64,000 nucleotides of DNA from CAYNJG01 sp965216885 (GCA_965216885.1 OZ244209.1:6014001-6078000), one strand, 5' to 3'. Counted from the first letter of the stretch, positions 27,217-35,981 are shown. Program-made: numbers and translations. The notes: generated from the letters alone by a model not told the origin.

Positions 27217-28626
27217 TCAGGAGCACTTTGCAAGCGGCAAATTGGCCCCACGTCGTCGACGCAACAGGCCAAAGACGAACATTGCAAAAGATGCCAGGGC
27301 AACCGACGACGGTTCTGGAACACTCGCCACAGCAGTGACAGTTTGACCGAAGTTCCCCGACAGAGTTAGGAAGTCAACAAAGTCAGTCAGTCCACTCCCA
27401 TCGAAGTCACCGCCAGCCCAACCGCCGTCTGTCTCGAATGCACCGGACAACGCGAGGAAGTCACTAAAGTCGACTTCGCCATTCATGTCAGCATCGCCTT
27501 TAGTGACATTCGCCAACTCTTCGATCCAGAACGTTCGGTCGTCAGAGTTAACTGAGCCATCGCCGTTCAGGTCGTAGAATTCGCTTGGCTCCGGGGAGTT
27601 GATTGCATCAATTAGCTCGTCGATGTCACGGGGCGTGAAGACACGGTCGCCGTTGAAATCGCCGGCAGGGATTTCGCCGAGGTCGACGACGCGAATGCTC
27701 CAGGACAGATGCCCAATCCTGCTTATTGATTCAGAGAATTGAGTAGACCGGAACTGATCTGGGCTCCACCACGACCATCCTCGGACATGCCGGTCCTTTA
27801 CTCGATCCGTCACTCCATCATAGGGACTCTCAAGGATCTCTTGCATATTCTGTCCCATACCGATCACTCCATAGGCAGATGGGCTTCCTCCCTCTGTGAC
27901 ATCGGCCGGCCCCTGTGTCCTGGACTGACCATAGATAGCCGTCCCCGGCTTAGTTCCAGCTGCTACTGGGGTTGCGGGTTCGTCGGTGGCGCTAGAATAC
28001 TCCCAGTATCCGTCGCCGTCCTTAGCCGGATCGTAGAATGCAGCTTTATGCCATTCATCGAGAGTTGGCAGTACAAAACGCGCCATTCCATTTCGATACT
28101 GGTTCCCAGGGTTGTAGCCTTGGTGATCGACATTCCAGAGCCTGATCCCTGGTTGCGGATGGTAGTCCTCATCTCCGGGCTGATGCTCAAAATTGTAGGC
28201 TAGATCGTATCCAGAAGACTCATTCAACCAATTGACGAACCTCGCCGCCTCATTCCATGAAGCACTCACAGGCATAGCCGCTCTTGGAGTGTCCTTAACT
28301 CCATGTCTGATGAAGGACGAGAAGGCGTCGTCAACTGAATAGCCCATGCCAATCTGCGCCTCTGCCAACTGGAACTGTTCTAGGCTTATCTGAAATTTGG
28401 AGATCCCAAACGTGTAATCGACACCACCAGAAGGCAGCAGCATCGGCACTGTCTGTTGCTCTACGGAGTAGCCCGACAGGACAAACTGGTCGTCGGCATT
28501 GCCTGGGTCACCGATGTCCACAAACTCCAGCTCGAGCTGCTGGTTGTCACCGAATGAAATGACTTGCTGAGCCAAGAGCTGGCCACTGCAGCAGATTAAG
28601 CAAAGCAGGATGACTAGATTTCTCAT
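27217..28626 (-). CDS. FGE-like/dockerin/PEP-CTERM surface protein, array copy 1
   Basis: A 469-residue protein. Signal peptide MRNLVILLCLICCSGQLLAQ; an FGE/SUMF1-type domain at about 65-325 (GGVDYTFGISKFQISLEQF, MPVSASWNEAARFVNWLN, FVLPTLDEWHKAAFYDP, SAYGVIGMGQNMQEIL, RGWSWW, IRVVDLGE); four dockerin-type calcium loops at about 330-430 (DFNGDRVFTPRD, DLNGDGSVNSDD, DADMNGEVDFSD, DFDGSGLTDFVD); then a PEP-CTERM anchor (VPEPSSVALASFAMF... RRRR). The tail after RRRR (GANLPLAKCS) is longer than in the other copies. SUMF1 domains have a C-type-lectin fold; catalysis is doubtful and ligand binding at the cell surface is inferred. Confidence 0.88.
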   Translation of the reverse strand: MRNLVILLCLICCSGQLLAQQVISFGDNQQLELEFVDIGDPGNADDQFVLSGYSVEQQTVPMLLPSGGVDYTFGISKFQISLEQFQLAEAQIGMGYSVDDAFSSFIRHGVKDTPRAAMPVSASWNEAARFVNWLNESSGYDLAYNFEHQPGDEDYHPQPGIRLWNVDHQGYNPGNQYRNGMARFVLPTLDEWHKAAFYDPAKDGDGYWEYSSATDEPATPVAAGTKPGTAIYGQSRTQGPADVTEGGSPSAYGVIGMGQNMQEILESPYDGVTDRVKDRHVRGWSWWSPDQFRSTQFSESISRIGHLSWSIRVVDLGEIPAGDFNGDRVFTPRDIDELIDAINSPEPSEFYDLNGDGSVNSDDRTFWIEELANVTKGDADMNGEVDFSDFLALSGAFETDGGWAGGDFDGSGLTDFVDFLTLSGNFGQTVTAVASVPEPSSVALASFAMFVFGLLRRRRGANLPLAKCS

Positions 28627-28690
28627 GACACCAGTTTCTCTACGGGAACACTCTTCGCAAGTCATACGCGAAACACTGCTAAACCTGACG

Positions 28691-28722
28691 CAAGAAAGCC
28701 CCGCGGCCGAAACAACGGGGCT
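28691..28722 (-). terminator. Hairpin terminator after array copy 2
   Basis: On the minus strand AGCCCCG (28722-28716) pairs with CGGGGCT (28703-28697), followed by TTTCTTG. It lies 28 nt after the stop of copy 2 and about 65 nt before the ATG of copy 1. Confidence 0.65.
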
Positions 28723-28749
28723 CGTTGGGATCGGCGAAAGCAGCGAGGT

Positions 28750-30147
28750 TCACCGCCTCTGACGTAACAACACACCCAACGCAAGCAAGCTCAAGGTTGC
28801 CAGGGCAACCGACGACGGTTCTGGAACACTCGCCACAGCAGTGACAGTTTGACCGAAGTTCCCCGACAGAGTTAGGAAGTCAACAAAGTCAGTCAGTCCA
28901 CTCCCATCGAAGTCACCGCCAGACCAGCCGCCGTCCGTTTCGAACGCACCGGACAACGCAAGGAAGTCACCAAAGTCAACTTCGCCATTCATGTCAGCGT
29001 CGCCGTACGTGACATTCGCCAGCTCTTCGATCCAGAAGGTTCGGTCATCAGCGTTGACTGAGCCATCGCCGTTGAGGTCGTAGAAGTCGCTCGGCTCCGG
29101 GGAGTTGATTGCATCAACTAGCTCGTCGATGTCACGTGGCGTGAAAACGCGGTCCCCGTTGAAATCACCCGCAGGGATTTCTCCAAGGTCGACTACGCGA
29201 AAACTGAAAGCAATATGGTCATTTGATCCAATTGCTTCCGTGAAATTGCTGGCTGCGAATTGGTCATCGACGAACCAATAGAATCCACGCACGTTCCGGT
29301 CTTTTCGCACAGTGTCTTTCACGCCATCCCACGGGTCTTCTAAGATTTCCTGCATGCCTTGCCCCATTCCGATCACTCCGTAGGCAGATGGGCCACCCCC
29401 TTCTGTGACATCAGGTGGGCCTTGCGTCCGTGGTTGACTGTAGACAGCCGTCCCGGGGTCCGTGCCAGATGCGACCGGCGTGGCCGGCTCGTCGGTGGCA
29501 CTAGAGTACTCCCAGTATCCGTCACCATCTTTCGCCGGGTCGTAGAATGCAGCCTTATGCCATTCGTCCAGCGTTGGTAAAGCAAACCTTGCCATACCAT
29601 TCCGGTATTGATTCTCGGGGTTGTAGCCTTGGTCTTCAGGAGCCAAAAGTCGAATGCGCCCCCCATTAACGTACTCTTCATCGCCCGGCTGGAATTCATA
29701 GCTATATGCTGGTTCGTATCCGGAAATGACATTTAGCCAGTTCACGAATCGAGCTGCTTCATTCCAGGAAACGCTGGCTGGCATAGCCGGACGCGGTACG
29801 TTTTCAACGCCATTGCGAATAAACGTATTTAAAGCCGTCTCGAGAGAATAGCCGATACCGATTTCAGAGTCAGCGACTTGAAATTGCTCGAGGCTGACCT
29901 GAAATTTGGAGATCCCAAACGTGTAATCGACACCACCGGAAGGCAGTACCATCGGTACTGTCTGCTGCTCTAGAGAGTACCCTGATGCAGCGAACGGATC
30001 GTCCAGGTTGCCGGGATCGCCGATATCGACAAACTCAAACTCAAACTCAAGCTCAAGCTGCCGTTCGTCGCCGAATGAAATGACTTGCTGAGCCAAGAGC
30101 TGGCTACTGCAACAGATTAAGTAAAGCAGGATGACTAGATTTCTCAT
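28750..30147 (-). CDS. FGE-like/dockerin/PEP-CTERM surface protein, array copy 2
   Basis: A 465-residue paralogue with the same order: signal peptide (MRNLVILLYLICCSSQLLAQ), FGE-like domain (GGVDYTFGISKFQVSLEQF, PASVSWNEAARFVNWLN, LPTLDEWHKAAFYDP, AYGVIGMGQGMQEIL), dockerin loops and PEP-CTERM (VPEPSSVALATLSLLALGV then RQRR). A small hexanucleotide expansion gives LELEFEFEF near residue 35, where copy 1 has LELEF. The segment between EIL and RVVDLG (about 29195-29345) is unlike the other copies. It has its own downstream hairpin terminator. Confidence 0.88.
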   Translation of the reverse strand: MRNLVILLYLICCSSQLLAQQVISFGDERQLELEFEFEFVDIGDPGNLDDPFAASGYSLEQQTVPMVLPSGGVDYTFGISKFQVSLEQFQVADSEIGIGYSLETALNTFIRNGVENVPRPAMPASVSWNEAARFVNWLNVISGYEPAYSYEFQPGDEEYVNGGRIRLLAPEDQGYNPENQYRNGMARFALPTLDEWHKAAFYDPAKDGDGYWEYSSATDEPATPVASGTDPGTAVYSQPRTQGPPDVTEGGGPSAYGVIGMGQGMQEILEDPWDGVKDTVRKDRNVRGFYWFVDDQFAASNFTEAIGSNDHIAFSFRVVDLGEIPAGDFNGDRVFTPRDIDELVDAINSPEPSDFYDLNGDGSVNADDRTFWIEELANVTYGDADMNGEVDFGDFLALSGAFETDGGWSGGDFDGSGLTDFVDFLTLSGNFGQTVTAVASVPEPSSVALATLSLLALGVLLRQRR

Positions 30148-30210
30148 GACACCAGTTCTCCACGGGAACACTCTTCGCAAGTCATACGCAAAGCACACGT
30201 AGACCTGACG

Positions 30211-30242
30211 CAAAAAAGCCCCGCGGCCGAAACAGCGGGGCT
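30211..30242 (-). terminator. Hairpin terminator after array copy 3
   Basis: AGCCCCG/CGGGGCT arms at 30242-30236 and 30223-30217 on the minus strand, followed by TTTTTTG. It is the same hairpin as at 28691 and is better formed because of the longer T-run. Confidence 0.75.
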
Positions 30243-30268
30243 TGTTGGGATCGACAAAGTAGCGAGGT

Positions 30269-31651
30269 TCACCTCTTTCGCCGTAACAACACACCCAACG
30301 CAAGCAAGCTCAAAGATGCCAAGCTAACGGATGACGGCTCGGGAACGCTGGCCACCGCAGTAGATTCCGCCTGACCGAAGTTGCCAGACAGAGTCAAGAA
30401 GTCATCGAAGTCAGTCAGTCCGCTTCCATCGAAGTCGCCGCCTGACCAACCGCCGTCCGTTTCGTAAGCGCCAGACAAGGCCAAGAAGTCCTCGAAGTCG
30501 ACTTCGCCATTCATGTCAGCATCGCCGTAAGTAACATTCGCCAGCTCTTCTATCCAGAAGGTTCGGTCATCAGAATTTACTGAACCATCTCCGTTCAGGT
30601 CGTAGAAGTCGCGCGGCTTCGGTGAGTTGATTGCATCAACTAGCTCATCGGTGTCACGCGGAGTGAAGACACGGTCGCCGTTGAAATCGCCGGCAGGGAT
30701 TTCGCCGAGATCAACGACGCGAATCCCGTAAAAGAAATGACTGTTGACGCCGTATGCTTCGGGAGTTCCGTTGGCCCTAAATTGGTCGGTAAACCACGGA
30801 TAGCCTCTAGCGTCCCGACCCTTGTATCCAGCATCGTTAGCTCTGTCATACGTTCCTTCAATGATTTCCATCATGTTTTCACCCATTGCAAAAACGCCGT
30901 ACGCCGAAGGGCCACCCGCTTCTTCAACACTTGCGGGGCCCGCTGCCCGCGGTTGGAGGTAAACGGCCGTACCTGGTTCAGTGCCGGTCGCGACTGGAGT
31001 CGCTGGTTCGTCACTTCCAGACGAATACAACCAATAGCTACCGTCATCTCTTTCTGGGTCGTAGTAAGCTGCCTTGTGCCATTCATCAAGACTTGGCAAA
31101 ACGAACCTTGCCATCCCGTTACGGAATCTATTCTCCGGGTTGTGCCCTTGGCTGGACTCATCCCAAAGTTCGTTGCTAGCAAAACGACTGTAACCATCTT
31201 CACCGGGCTGGAACGCATATCGGTATGCGGGTTCGTACCCGGAGGAGATGTTCAGCCAATTTACGAATCTAGCCGCTTGGTTCCAAGATGCACTGACCGG
31301 CATATTCGGCCGAGGGACATTCTCGACGTTGCCGAAGAAACGTAGGGCTTCGGCGGCAGAATAGCCAATACCCGCATTCGCATCGGCAATCTGGAATTGT
31401 TCCAAACTGATTTCAAACTTGGAAATGCCATACATGTAATCCACGCCGCCCGAAGGAAACGACTCGTTCGTCGTTGACGGCGCATCCGCCAAATCAGCGG
31501 TCAGTACAAGCGGATCATCGGGATTCCCTGGATTACCAATTTCAACAAACTCAAGCGAGAACTGCTGATCACCGCCAAACGTGACCACCTGCTGAGCGAG
31601 AAGCTGGCCCGAACAACAATACAGGAAGAGAATAGTAATTAGCCTTGTCAT
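30269..31651 (-). CDS. FGE-like/dockerin/PEP-CTERM surface protein, array copy 3
   Basis: A 460-residue paralogue. The signal peptide is MTRLITILFLYCCSGQLLAQ; the N-terminal region before the FGE-like domain (LTADLADAPSTTNESFPSGG) differs from the others. Family motifs are retained (GGVDYMYGISKFEISLEQF, SWNQAARFVNWLN, LPSLDEWHKAAYYDP, AYGVFAMGENMMEII, IRVVDLGEIPAGDF), as are the four calcium loops and VPEPSSVSLASLSLLALGV then RRKR. It is the most divergent intact copy in the FGE-like part, while its dockerin/PEP-CTERM part stays nearly identical to copy 4. Confidence 0.88.
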   Translation of the reverse strand: MTRLITILFLYCCSGQLLAQQVVTFGGDQQFSLEFVEIGNPGNPDDPLVLTADLADAPSTTNESFPSGGVDYMYGISKFEISLEQFQIADANAGIGYSAAEALRFFGNVENVPRPNMPVSASWNQAARFVNWLNISSGYEPAYRYAFQPGEDGYSRFASNELWDESSQGHNPENRFRNGMARFVLPSLDEWHKAAYYDPERDDGSYWLYSSGSDEPATPVATGTEPGTAVYLQPRAAGPASVEEAGGPSAYGVFAMGENMMEIIEGTYDRANDAGYKGRDARGYPWFTDQFRANGTPEAYGVNSHFFYGIRVVDLGEIPAGDFNGDRVFTPRDTDELVDAINSPKPRDFYDLNGDGSVNSDDRTFWIEELANVTYGDADMNGEVDFEDFLALSGAYETDGGWSGGDFDGSGLTDFDDFLTLSGNFGQAESTAVASVPEPSSVSLASLSLLALGVLLRRKR

Positions 31652-31818
31652 GACACCAGTTCTCCAGGGGAACTCCCTTCGCAAGGCATACGCAAAGTCC
31701 TCGAAAACCTGACGCAAAAAAAAACGATGTCGAAACAGCGGGGCTGGTTGGGATCGACAAAGTAGGGAGGTTCACCTCTTTCGCCGTAACAACACACCCA
31801 ACGCAAGCAAGCTCAAGG
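31641..31818. repeat. 178-nt intergenic duplicate, first copy
   Basis: It covers the start codon of copy 3, the intergenic spacer and the last codons of copy 4. It is base-for-base identical to 33150-33327. The hairpin arm found after copies 2 and 3 is degraded here, leaving a nine-A tract (nine T on the transcript strand). Confidence 0.9.
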
Positions 31819-33160
31819 ATGCCACGCTAACGGATGACGGCTCGGGAACGCTGGCCGCCGCAGTAGATTCCGCCTGACCGAAGTTGCCAGACAGAGTCAA
31901 GAAGTCATCGAAGTCAGTCAGTCCGCTTCCATCGAAGTCGCCGCCAGCCCAACCGCCGTCTGTCTCGAATGCACCGGACAGCGCGAGGAAGTCACTAAAG
32001 TCGACTTCGCCATTCATGTCAGCGTCGCCGTAAGTGACATTCGCCAGCTCTTCGATCCAGAAGGTTCGGTCATCAGCGTTGACTGAGCCATCGCCGTTCA
32101 AATCGTAGAAGTCGCTCGGCTCCGGTGAGTTGGTTGCATCAACTAGCTCATCGATGTCACGCGGAGTGAAAACACGGTCGCCGTTGAAATCACCCGCAGG
32201 AATTTCGCCCAGGTCGACGACGCGGATAGCCATTCTGAAATTATTGGTAGACAAGGCTACGACTTGCGTGACATCCTCTCCATGAAATTGCTGGCTTAGC
32301 CACCAAGTACCCCCACGCCAATTTCTGTCTTTCTGTACGGTATCTTTCACGCCGTCATATGGGTCTTCAAGTATCTCCTGCAAGTTCTGTCCCATTCCGG
32401 TTACGCCATAGGCAGATGGGCTTCCTCCCTCTGTGACATCGGCCGGTCCCTGCGGCCGAGGTTGGTTGTAAACTGCCGTACCAGGCTCTGTTCCAGATGC
32501 CACTGGGATTGCGGGATCGTCGGTAGCGCTAGAATACTCCCAGTATCCGTCACCACCCTTCTCCGGATCATAGAAGGCAGCTTTATGCCATTCATCTAGA
32601 GTTGGCAGCGCAAATCGTGCCATTCCGTTCCGGTATGGGTTATCGGGATTGTACCCTTGGTCGTCCGGAGCCCAGAGCTGATTGGAAAATCCAAGCCGGA
32701 ATTCAGTATCGCCGGGATGATATTCGTATTTATATGCGGGCTCGAACCCTGACACAACATTTAGCCAATTTACAAAGTGAGCTGCTTCGCTCCAATTGGC
32801 GGTGGCTGGCATAGCTGGCCGTATGTTTTCGACGCCTTGCTGGGTGTAGGTTCGGTGAGCCTCTTCGGCAGACTGCCCAAGCCCGATTTGTTCATTCGCT
32901 ACCTGGAATTGCGCTAGACTCAACTGAAACTTGGACATTCCAAACGTGTAGTCGACGCCACCTGAAGGTAGCTGTACCGCCAATGTCTGTTGCTCCAGAG
33001 AGTAGCCCGACGCGACCCACTGGTCATCGGCATTGCCTGGGTCACCGATTTCAACGAACTCAAGTGTGATCTGCTGGTCAGTGCCGAATGAAATGACTTG
33101 CTGAGCCAAGAGCTGGCCACTGCAGCAGATTAAGCAAAGCAGGATGACTAGCCTTGTCAT
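31772..33160 (-). CDS. FGE-like/dockerin/PEP-CTERM surface protein, array copy 4
   Basis: A 462-residue paralogue with signal peptide MTRLVILLCLICCSGQLLAQ, FGE-like domain (GGVDYTFGMSKFQLSLAQF, PATANWSEAAHFVNWLN, LPTLDEWHKAAFYDP, AYGVTGMGQNLQEIL), dockerin loops and PEP-CTERM (VPEPSSVSVASLSLLALGV then RRKR). The segment at about 32222-32375 before RVVDLG is private to this copy. Its C-terminal codons and downstream spacer share the 178-nt identical block with the next spacer, so it took part in recent duplication or gene conversion. Confidence 0.88.
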   Translation of the reverse strand: MTRLVILLCLICCSGQLLAQQVISFGTDQQITLEFVEIGDPGNADDQWVASGYSLEQQTLAVQLPSGGVDYTFGMSKFQLSLAQFQVANEQIGLGQSAEEAHRTYTQQGVENIRPAMPATANWSEAAHFVNWLNVVSGFEPAYKYEYHPGDTEFRLGFSNQLWAPDDQGYNPDNPYRNGMARFALPTLDEWHKAAFYDPEKGGDGYWEYSSATDDPAIPVASGTEPGTAVYNQPRPQGPADVTEGGSPSAYGVTGMGQNLQEILEDPYDGVKDTVQKDRNWRGGTWWLSQQFHGEDVTQVVALSTNNFRMAIRVVDLGEIPAGDFNGDRVFTPRDIDELVDATNSPEPSDFYDLNGDGSVNADDRTFWIEELANVTYGDADMNGEVDFSDFLALSGAFETDGGWAGGDFDGSGLTDFDDFLTLSGNFGQAESTAAASVPEPSSVSVASLSLLALGVLLRRKR

Positions 33161-33327
33161 GACACCAGTTCTCCAGGGGAACTCCCTTCGCAAGGCATAC
33201 GCAAAGTCCTCGAAAACCTGACGCAAAAAAAAACGATGTCGAAACAGCGGGGCTGGTTGGGATCGACAAAGTAGGGAGGTTCACCTCTTTCGCCGTAACA
33301 ACACACCCAACGCAAGCAAGCTCAAGG
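33150..33327. repeat. 178-nt intergenic duplicate, second copy
   Basis: Identical to 31641-31818. It spans the start of copy 4, the spacer and the 3' end of the copy 5 pseudogene. Confidence 0.9.
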
Positions 33328-34635
33328 TTGCCAGGGCAACCGACGACGGCTCCGGAACACTGGCCACAGCAGTGACAGTTTGACCGAAGTTCCCCGACAG
33401 AGTTAGGAAGTCAACAAAGTCAGTCAGTCCACTCCCATCGAAGTCACCGCCAGACCAGCCGCCGTCCGTTTCGAACGCGCCGGACAACGCGAGGAAGTCA
33501 CCAAAGTCAACTTCGCCATTCATGTCAGCGTCGCCGTACGTGACATTCGCCAGTTCTTCAATCCAGAAGGTTCGGTCATCAGCGTTGACTGATCCATCGC
33601 CGTTCAAATCGTAGAAGTCGCTCGGCTCCGGTGAATTGATTGCATCAACTAGCTCGTCGATGTCACGTGGCGTGAAGACACGGTCGCCGTTGAAATCACC
33701 GGCAGGGATTTCGCCGAGATCAACGACGCGAATTCCATAAAAGAGGTGTCTCCCGTCCATCGCTTGCGTAGGTACGTCAGACGGAAATTGCGCACTTAAG
33801 AACCAAGGATGCCCCCTTTGGTTTCGGGGCTTTTGGACAGTGTCCTTGACGCCGTCCCAGGGGTCTTCCAGGATTTCCATCATATTCTGCCCCATACCAA
33901 TTACGCCGTAGGCCCTCTGTGACATCGGCCGGCCCCTGAGTCCTGGGCTGACCGTAGATAGCTGTACCAGGCTCTGTTCCAGCCGCGACAGGTATCGCCG
34001 GTTCGTCAGTCGCAGTTGAGTACTTCCAGTATCCAGTACCACTCTTTTCGGGATCGTAAAATGCGGCCTTGTGCCACTCGTCTAACGTAGGCAAAGCAAA
34101 CCTGGCCATCCCGTTTCTGTACTGATTTTCAGGATTGTAGCCTTGGTCATCCGGTGTCCAAATCTGGTTTGTAAATCCAAGCTTGAAACCCGCATCGCCG
34201 GGATGAAATTCGTATCGATATGCATGTTCGTAACCCGACGCGACATTCAGCCAATTCACGAAATGGGCTGCTTCATTCCAAGTTGCACTGACCGGCATAG
34301 CTGGCCGCGGTATGTCTTCGACATTGTCAAAAGTGCGTAGCGCCTCGTCGAGAGAGTAGCCCATGCCAATCTGCGCCTCTGCTACCTGAAAATCCTCTAG
34401 GCTTATCTGGAACTTAGACATCCCAAATGTGTAATCAACGCCGCCAGAAGGCAATACTACCGGTAGCGTCTGTTGCTCGAGAGAGTGACCTGAACCAACA
34501 AAGGGGTCATCCGGGTTTTTCGGGTCTCCAATTTGTACAAACTCAAGCGAGAACTGCTGCTCATCGCCGAATGATACCAGTTGGGCCCGAACCCGAACAA
34601 GCAGAAAAGCAAAGCAGGATGACCCAGCTCTTCAT
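33281..34635 (-). pseudogene. Array copy 5, frameshifted FGE-like/dockerin/PEP-CTERM gene
   Basis: The ATG at 34635 has the best ribosome-binding site of the array (AAGGAG, 7 nt), but the frame hits TGA after 24 codons. A shift in the signal-peptide region would restore LVSFGDEQQFSLEF. A second lesion near 33915 is a 14-nt deletion: where the paralogues read VTEGGSPSAYG, the bases for GSPS are missing, so the FGE-like half (34454 to about 33915) and the dockerin/PEP-CTERM half (about 33915-33281) are in different frames. All other family motifs are intact, so decay is recent, or these are assembly errors. Confidence 0.8.
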
Positions 34636-34654
34636 ATCTTATCTCCTTGAATTA

Positions 34655-34927
34655 TCAGAATCTGTGACTAGCCACCACTACGGGCCAGGCATCCAATCCT
34701 GACCCGAATTCACCTCCGCAGGCCTCGACCAGGGAATCGTCGCCCGCAGAGTCAATCATCTGCCGTAGGCGATGTACGACCAGCGGATCAGCCTTGGTCA
34801 CGCCTGTTAGAGTGGCTACCTTCGCAAGCATCAGCTCCGCGAGTGTTTCAAAAAGAGCCGCCGAGAGCCATTCTTTCCGGCCACCAACCATGATGAGATG
34901 CCGCCGCTTTTTACGGTAACCTGTCAA
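34655..34927 (-). CDS. Small hypothetical protein, possibly winged-helix-like
   Basis: A 90-codon frame encoding a plausible globular sequence (RKEWLSAALFETLAELMLAK, TKADPLVVHRLRQMIDSAGDDSLVEA). The VVHRLRQMID segment and the helix before it faintly recall OmpR/AfsR-type winged helices. The upstream start is TTG without a clear ribosome-binding site; ATG at M13 (about 34891) is an alternative. It lies between the copy 5 pseudogene and a heptanucleotide array and may be a remnant of a regulator. Confidence 0.35.
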   Translation of the reverse strand: MTGYRKKRRHLIMVGGRKEWLSAALFETLAELMLAKVATLTGVTKADPLVVHRLRQMIDSAGDDSLVEACGGEFGSGLDAWPVVVASHRF

Positions 34928-34935
34928 AACAATTG

Positions 34936-34973
34936 CTGGGTTCTGGGTTCTGGGTTCTGGGTTCTGGGTTCTG
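34936..34973. repeat. Heptanucleotide tandem array (CTGGGTT)
   Basis: Five full copies and three bases of CTGGGTT. It has the same period as the arrays at 5782 and 59493 but an unrelated unit sequence. Confidence 0.95.
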
Positions 34974-35142
34974 AAGATTGCATTTTGGTGTCCATCATGT
35001 TGTCGATTCAGTCAAGGGAAATTTTGACGCAAACGACATATGGGGATCAAGAAGTTCCTGTATGGAATTTGTCCTAATAATTGCGGTGTCGATATTGATA
35101 GGTTTTCTGGGGAACCGTACCAAGGGGGGACGCGGCGGTGCG

Positions 35143-35836
35143 GCGGGAGCCTGAACGTCCCATGCAGCCGCCCAAAAATCGCCGTTGCGTGACGGCGAAC
35201 GGTATCTTCCTGGTGACCGGGATTTGGGAATGCGGCGACGGGAGGGTGAGGCTCCTGCCGAACCGCAGCCGAGGCGACGTCGTACGTAGTTCGCGGCTCG
35301 GCGGGAGCCTCGCCCTCCCGAGGTGGCTGGCGTGTGGGGCAGGAGGCGGGAGCCTGAACGTCCCATGCAGCCGCCCGAAAATCGCCGTTGCGTGACGGCG
35401 AACGGTGCCTTCCTGGCGGGATTTGGGAATGCGGCGACGGGAGGGTGGGGCTCCTGCCGAACCGCAGCCGAGGCGACGTCGTGCGTAGTTCGCGGCTCGG
35501 CGGGAGCCTCGCCCTCCCGAGGTGACTGGCGTGTGGGGGGGAGGACGCGGCGGTGGTTCGGCAGCCGAGACGACGTCGTGCGTAGTTCGCGGCTCGGCGG
35601 GAGCCTCGCCCTCCCGAGGTGACGGGCGTGTGGGGGAGGCGGCAGAGGCGGTGGTTCGGCAGCCAAGGCGACGTCGTGCGTAATTCGCGGCTCGGCGGGA
35701 GCCTCGCCCTCCCGAGGTGGCTGGCGTGTGGGGCAGGCGGCAGAGGCGGTGGTTCGGCAGCCAAGGCGACGTCGTGCGTAATTCGCGGCTCGGCGGGAGC
35801 CTCGCCCTCCCGAGGTGACGGGTGTGTGGGGGCGGG
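35143..35836. repeat. REP-like repeat cluster
   Basis: Five copies of the hairpin-forming core CGGCGGGAGCCTCGCCCTCC start near 35298, 35498, 35596, 35693 and 35791. The first two sit in longer units of about 200 bp that also carry GGGAGCCTGAACGTCCCATG and a GCCGTTGCGTGACGGCGAAC hairpin; the last three repeat every 98 bp. All long reading frames across this GC-rich stretch are by-products of the repeats. The gap from 34928 to 36053 otherwise holds the heptamer array and the upstream region of the gene at 36054. Confidence 0.85.
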
Positions 35837-35908
35837 GGTGAAGTGCTTCGGCGAACCGCCAAAGTGTGAACAGGGCCGCGCAATGACGATTGTTGGAGTG
35901 GCGTTCGC

Positions 35909-35981
35909 TACAATGTGGCCGTGGACGTTGCATTCGACGCGTCGTGCATTCCTCACGTCGTGCATGCCCATAGTCGTGCAT
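35909..35981 (+). promoter_or_regulatory. TACAAT box and three 16-bp-phased direct repeats
   Basis: TACAAT at 35909-35914 is followed by GTCGTGCAT at 35941, 35957 and 35973, exactly 16 bp apart. They lie 70-140 bp upstream of the Tat-signal gene at 36054. The regular phasing suggests a protein-binding site. Inference only. Confidence 0.35.

Noticed and set aside
27217..34635. Diversity-generating retroelement as the cause of variation in the array
   Set aside because: No reverse transcriptase or template repeat is in the window, and differences include length changes and are not clearly at adenines; kept only as a hypothesis to test.
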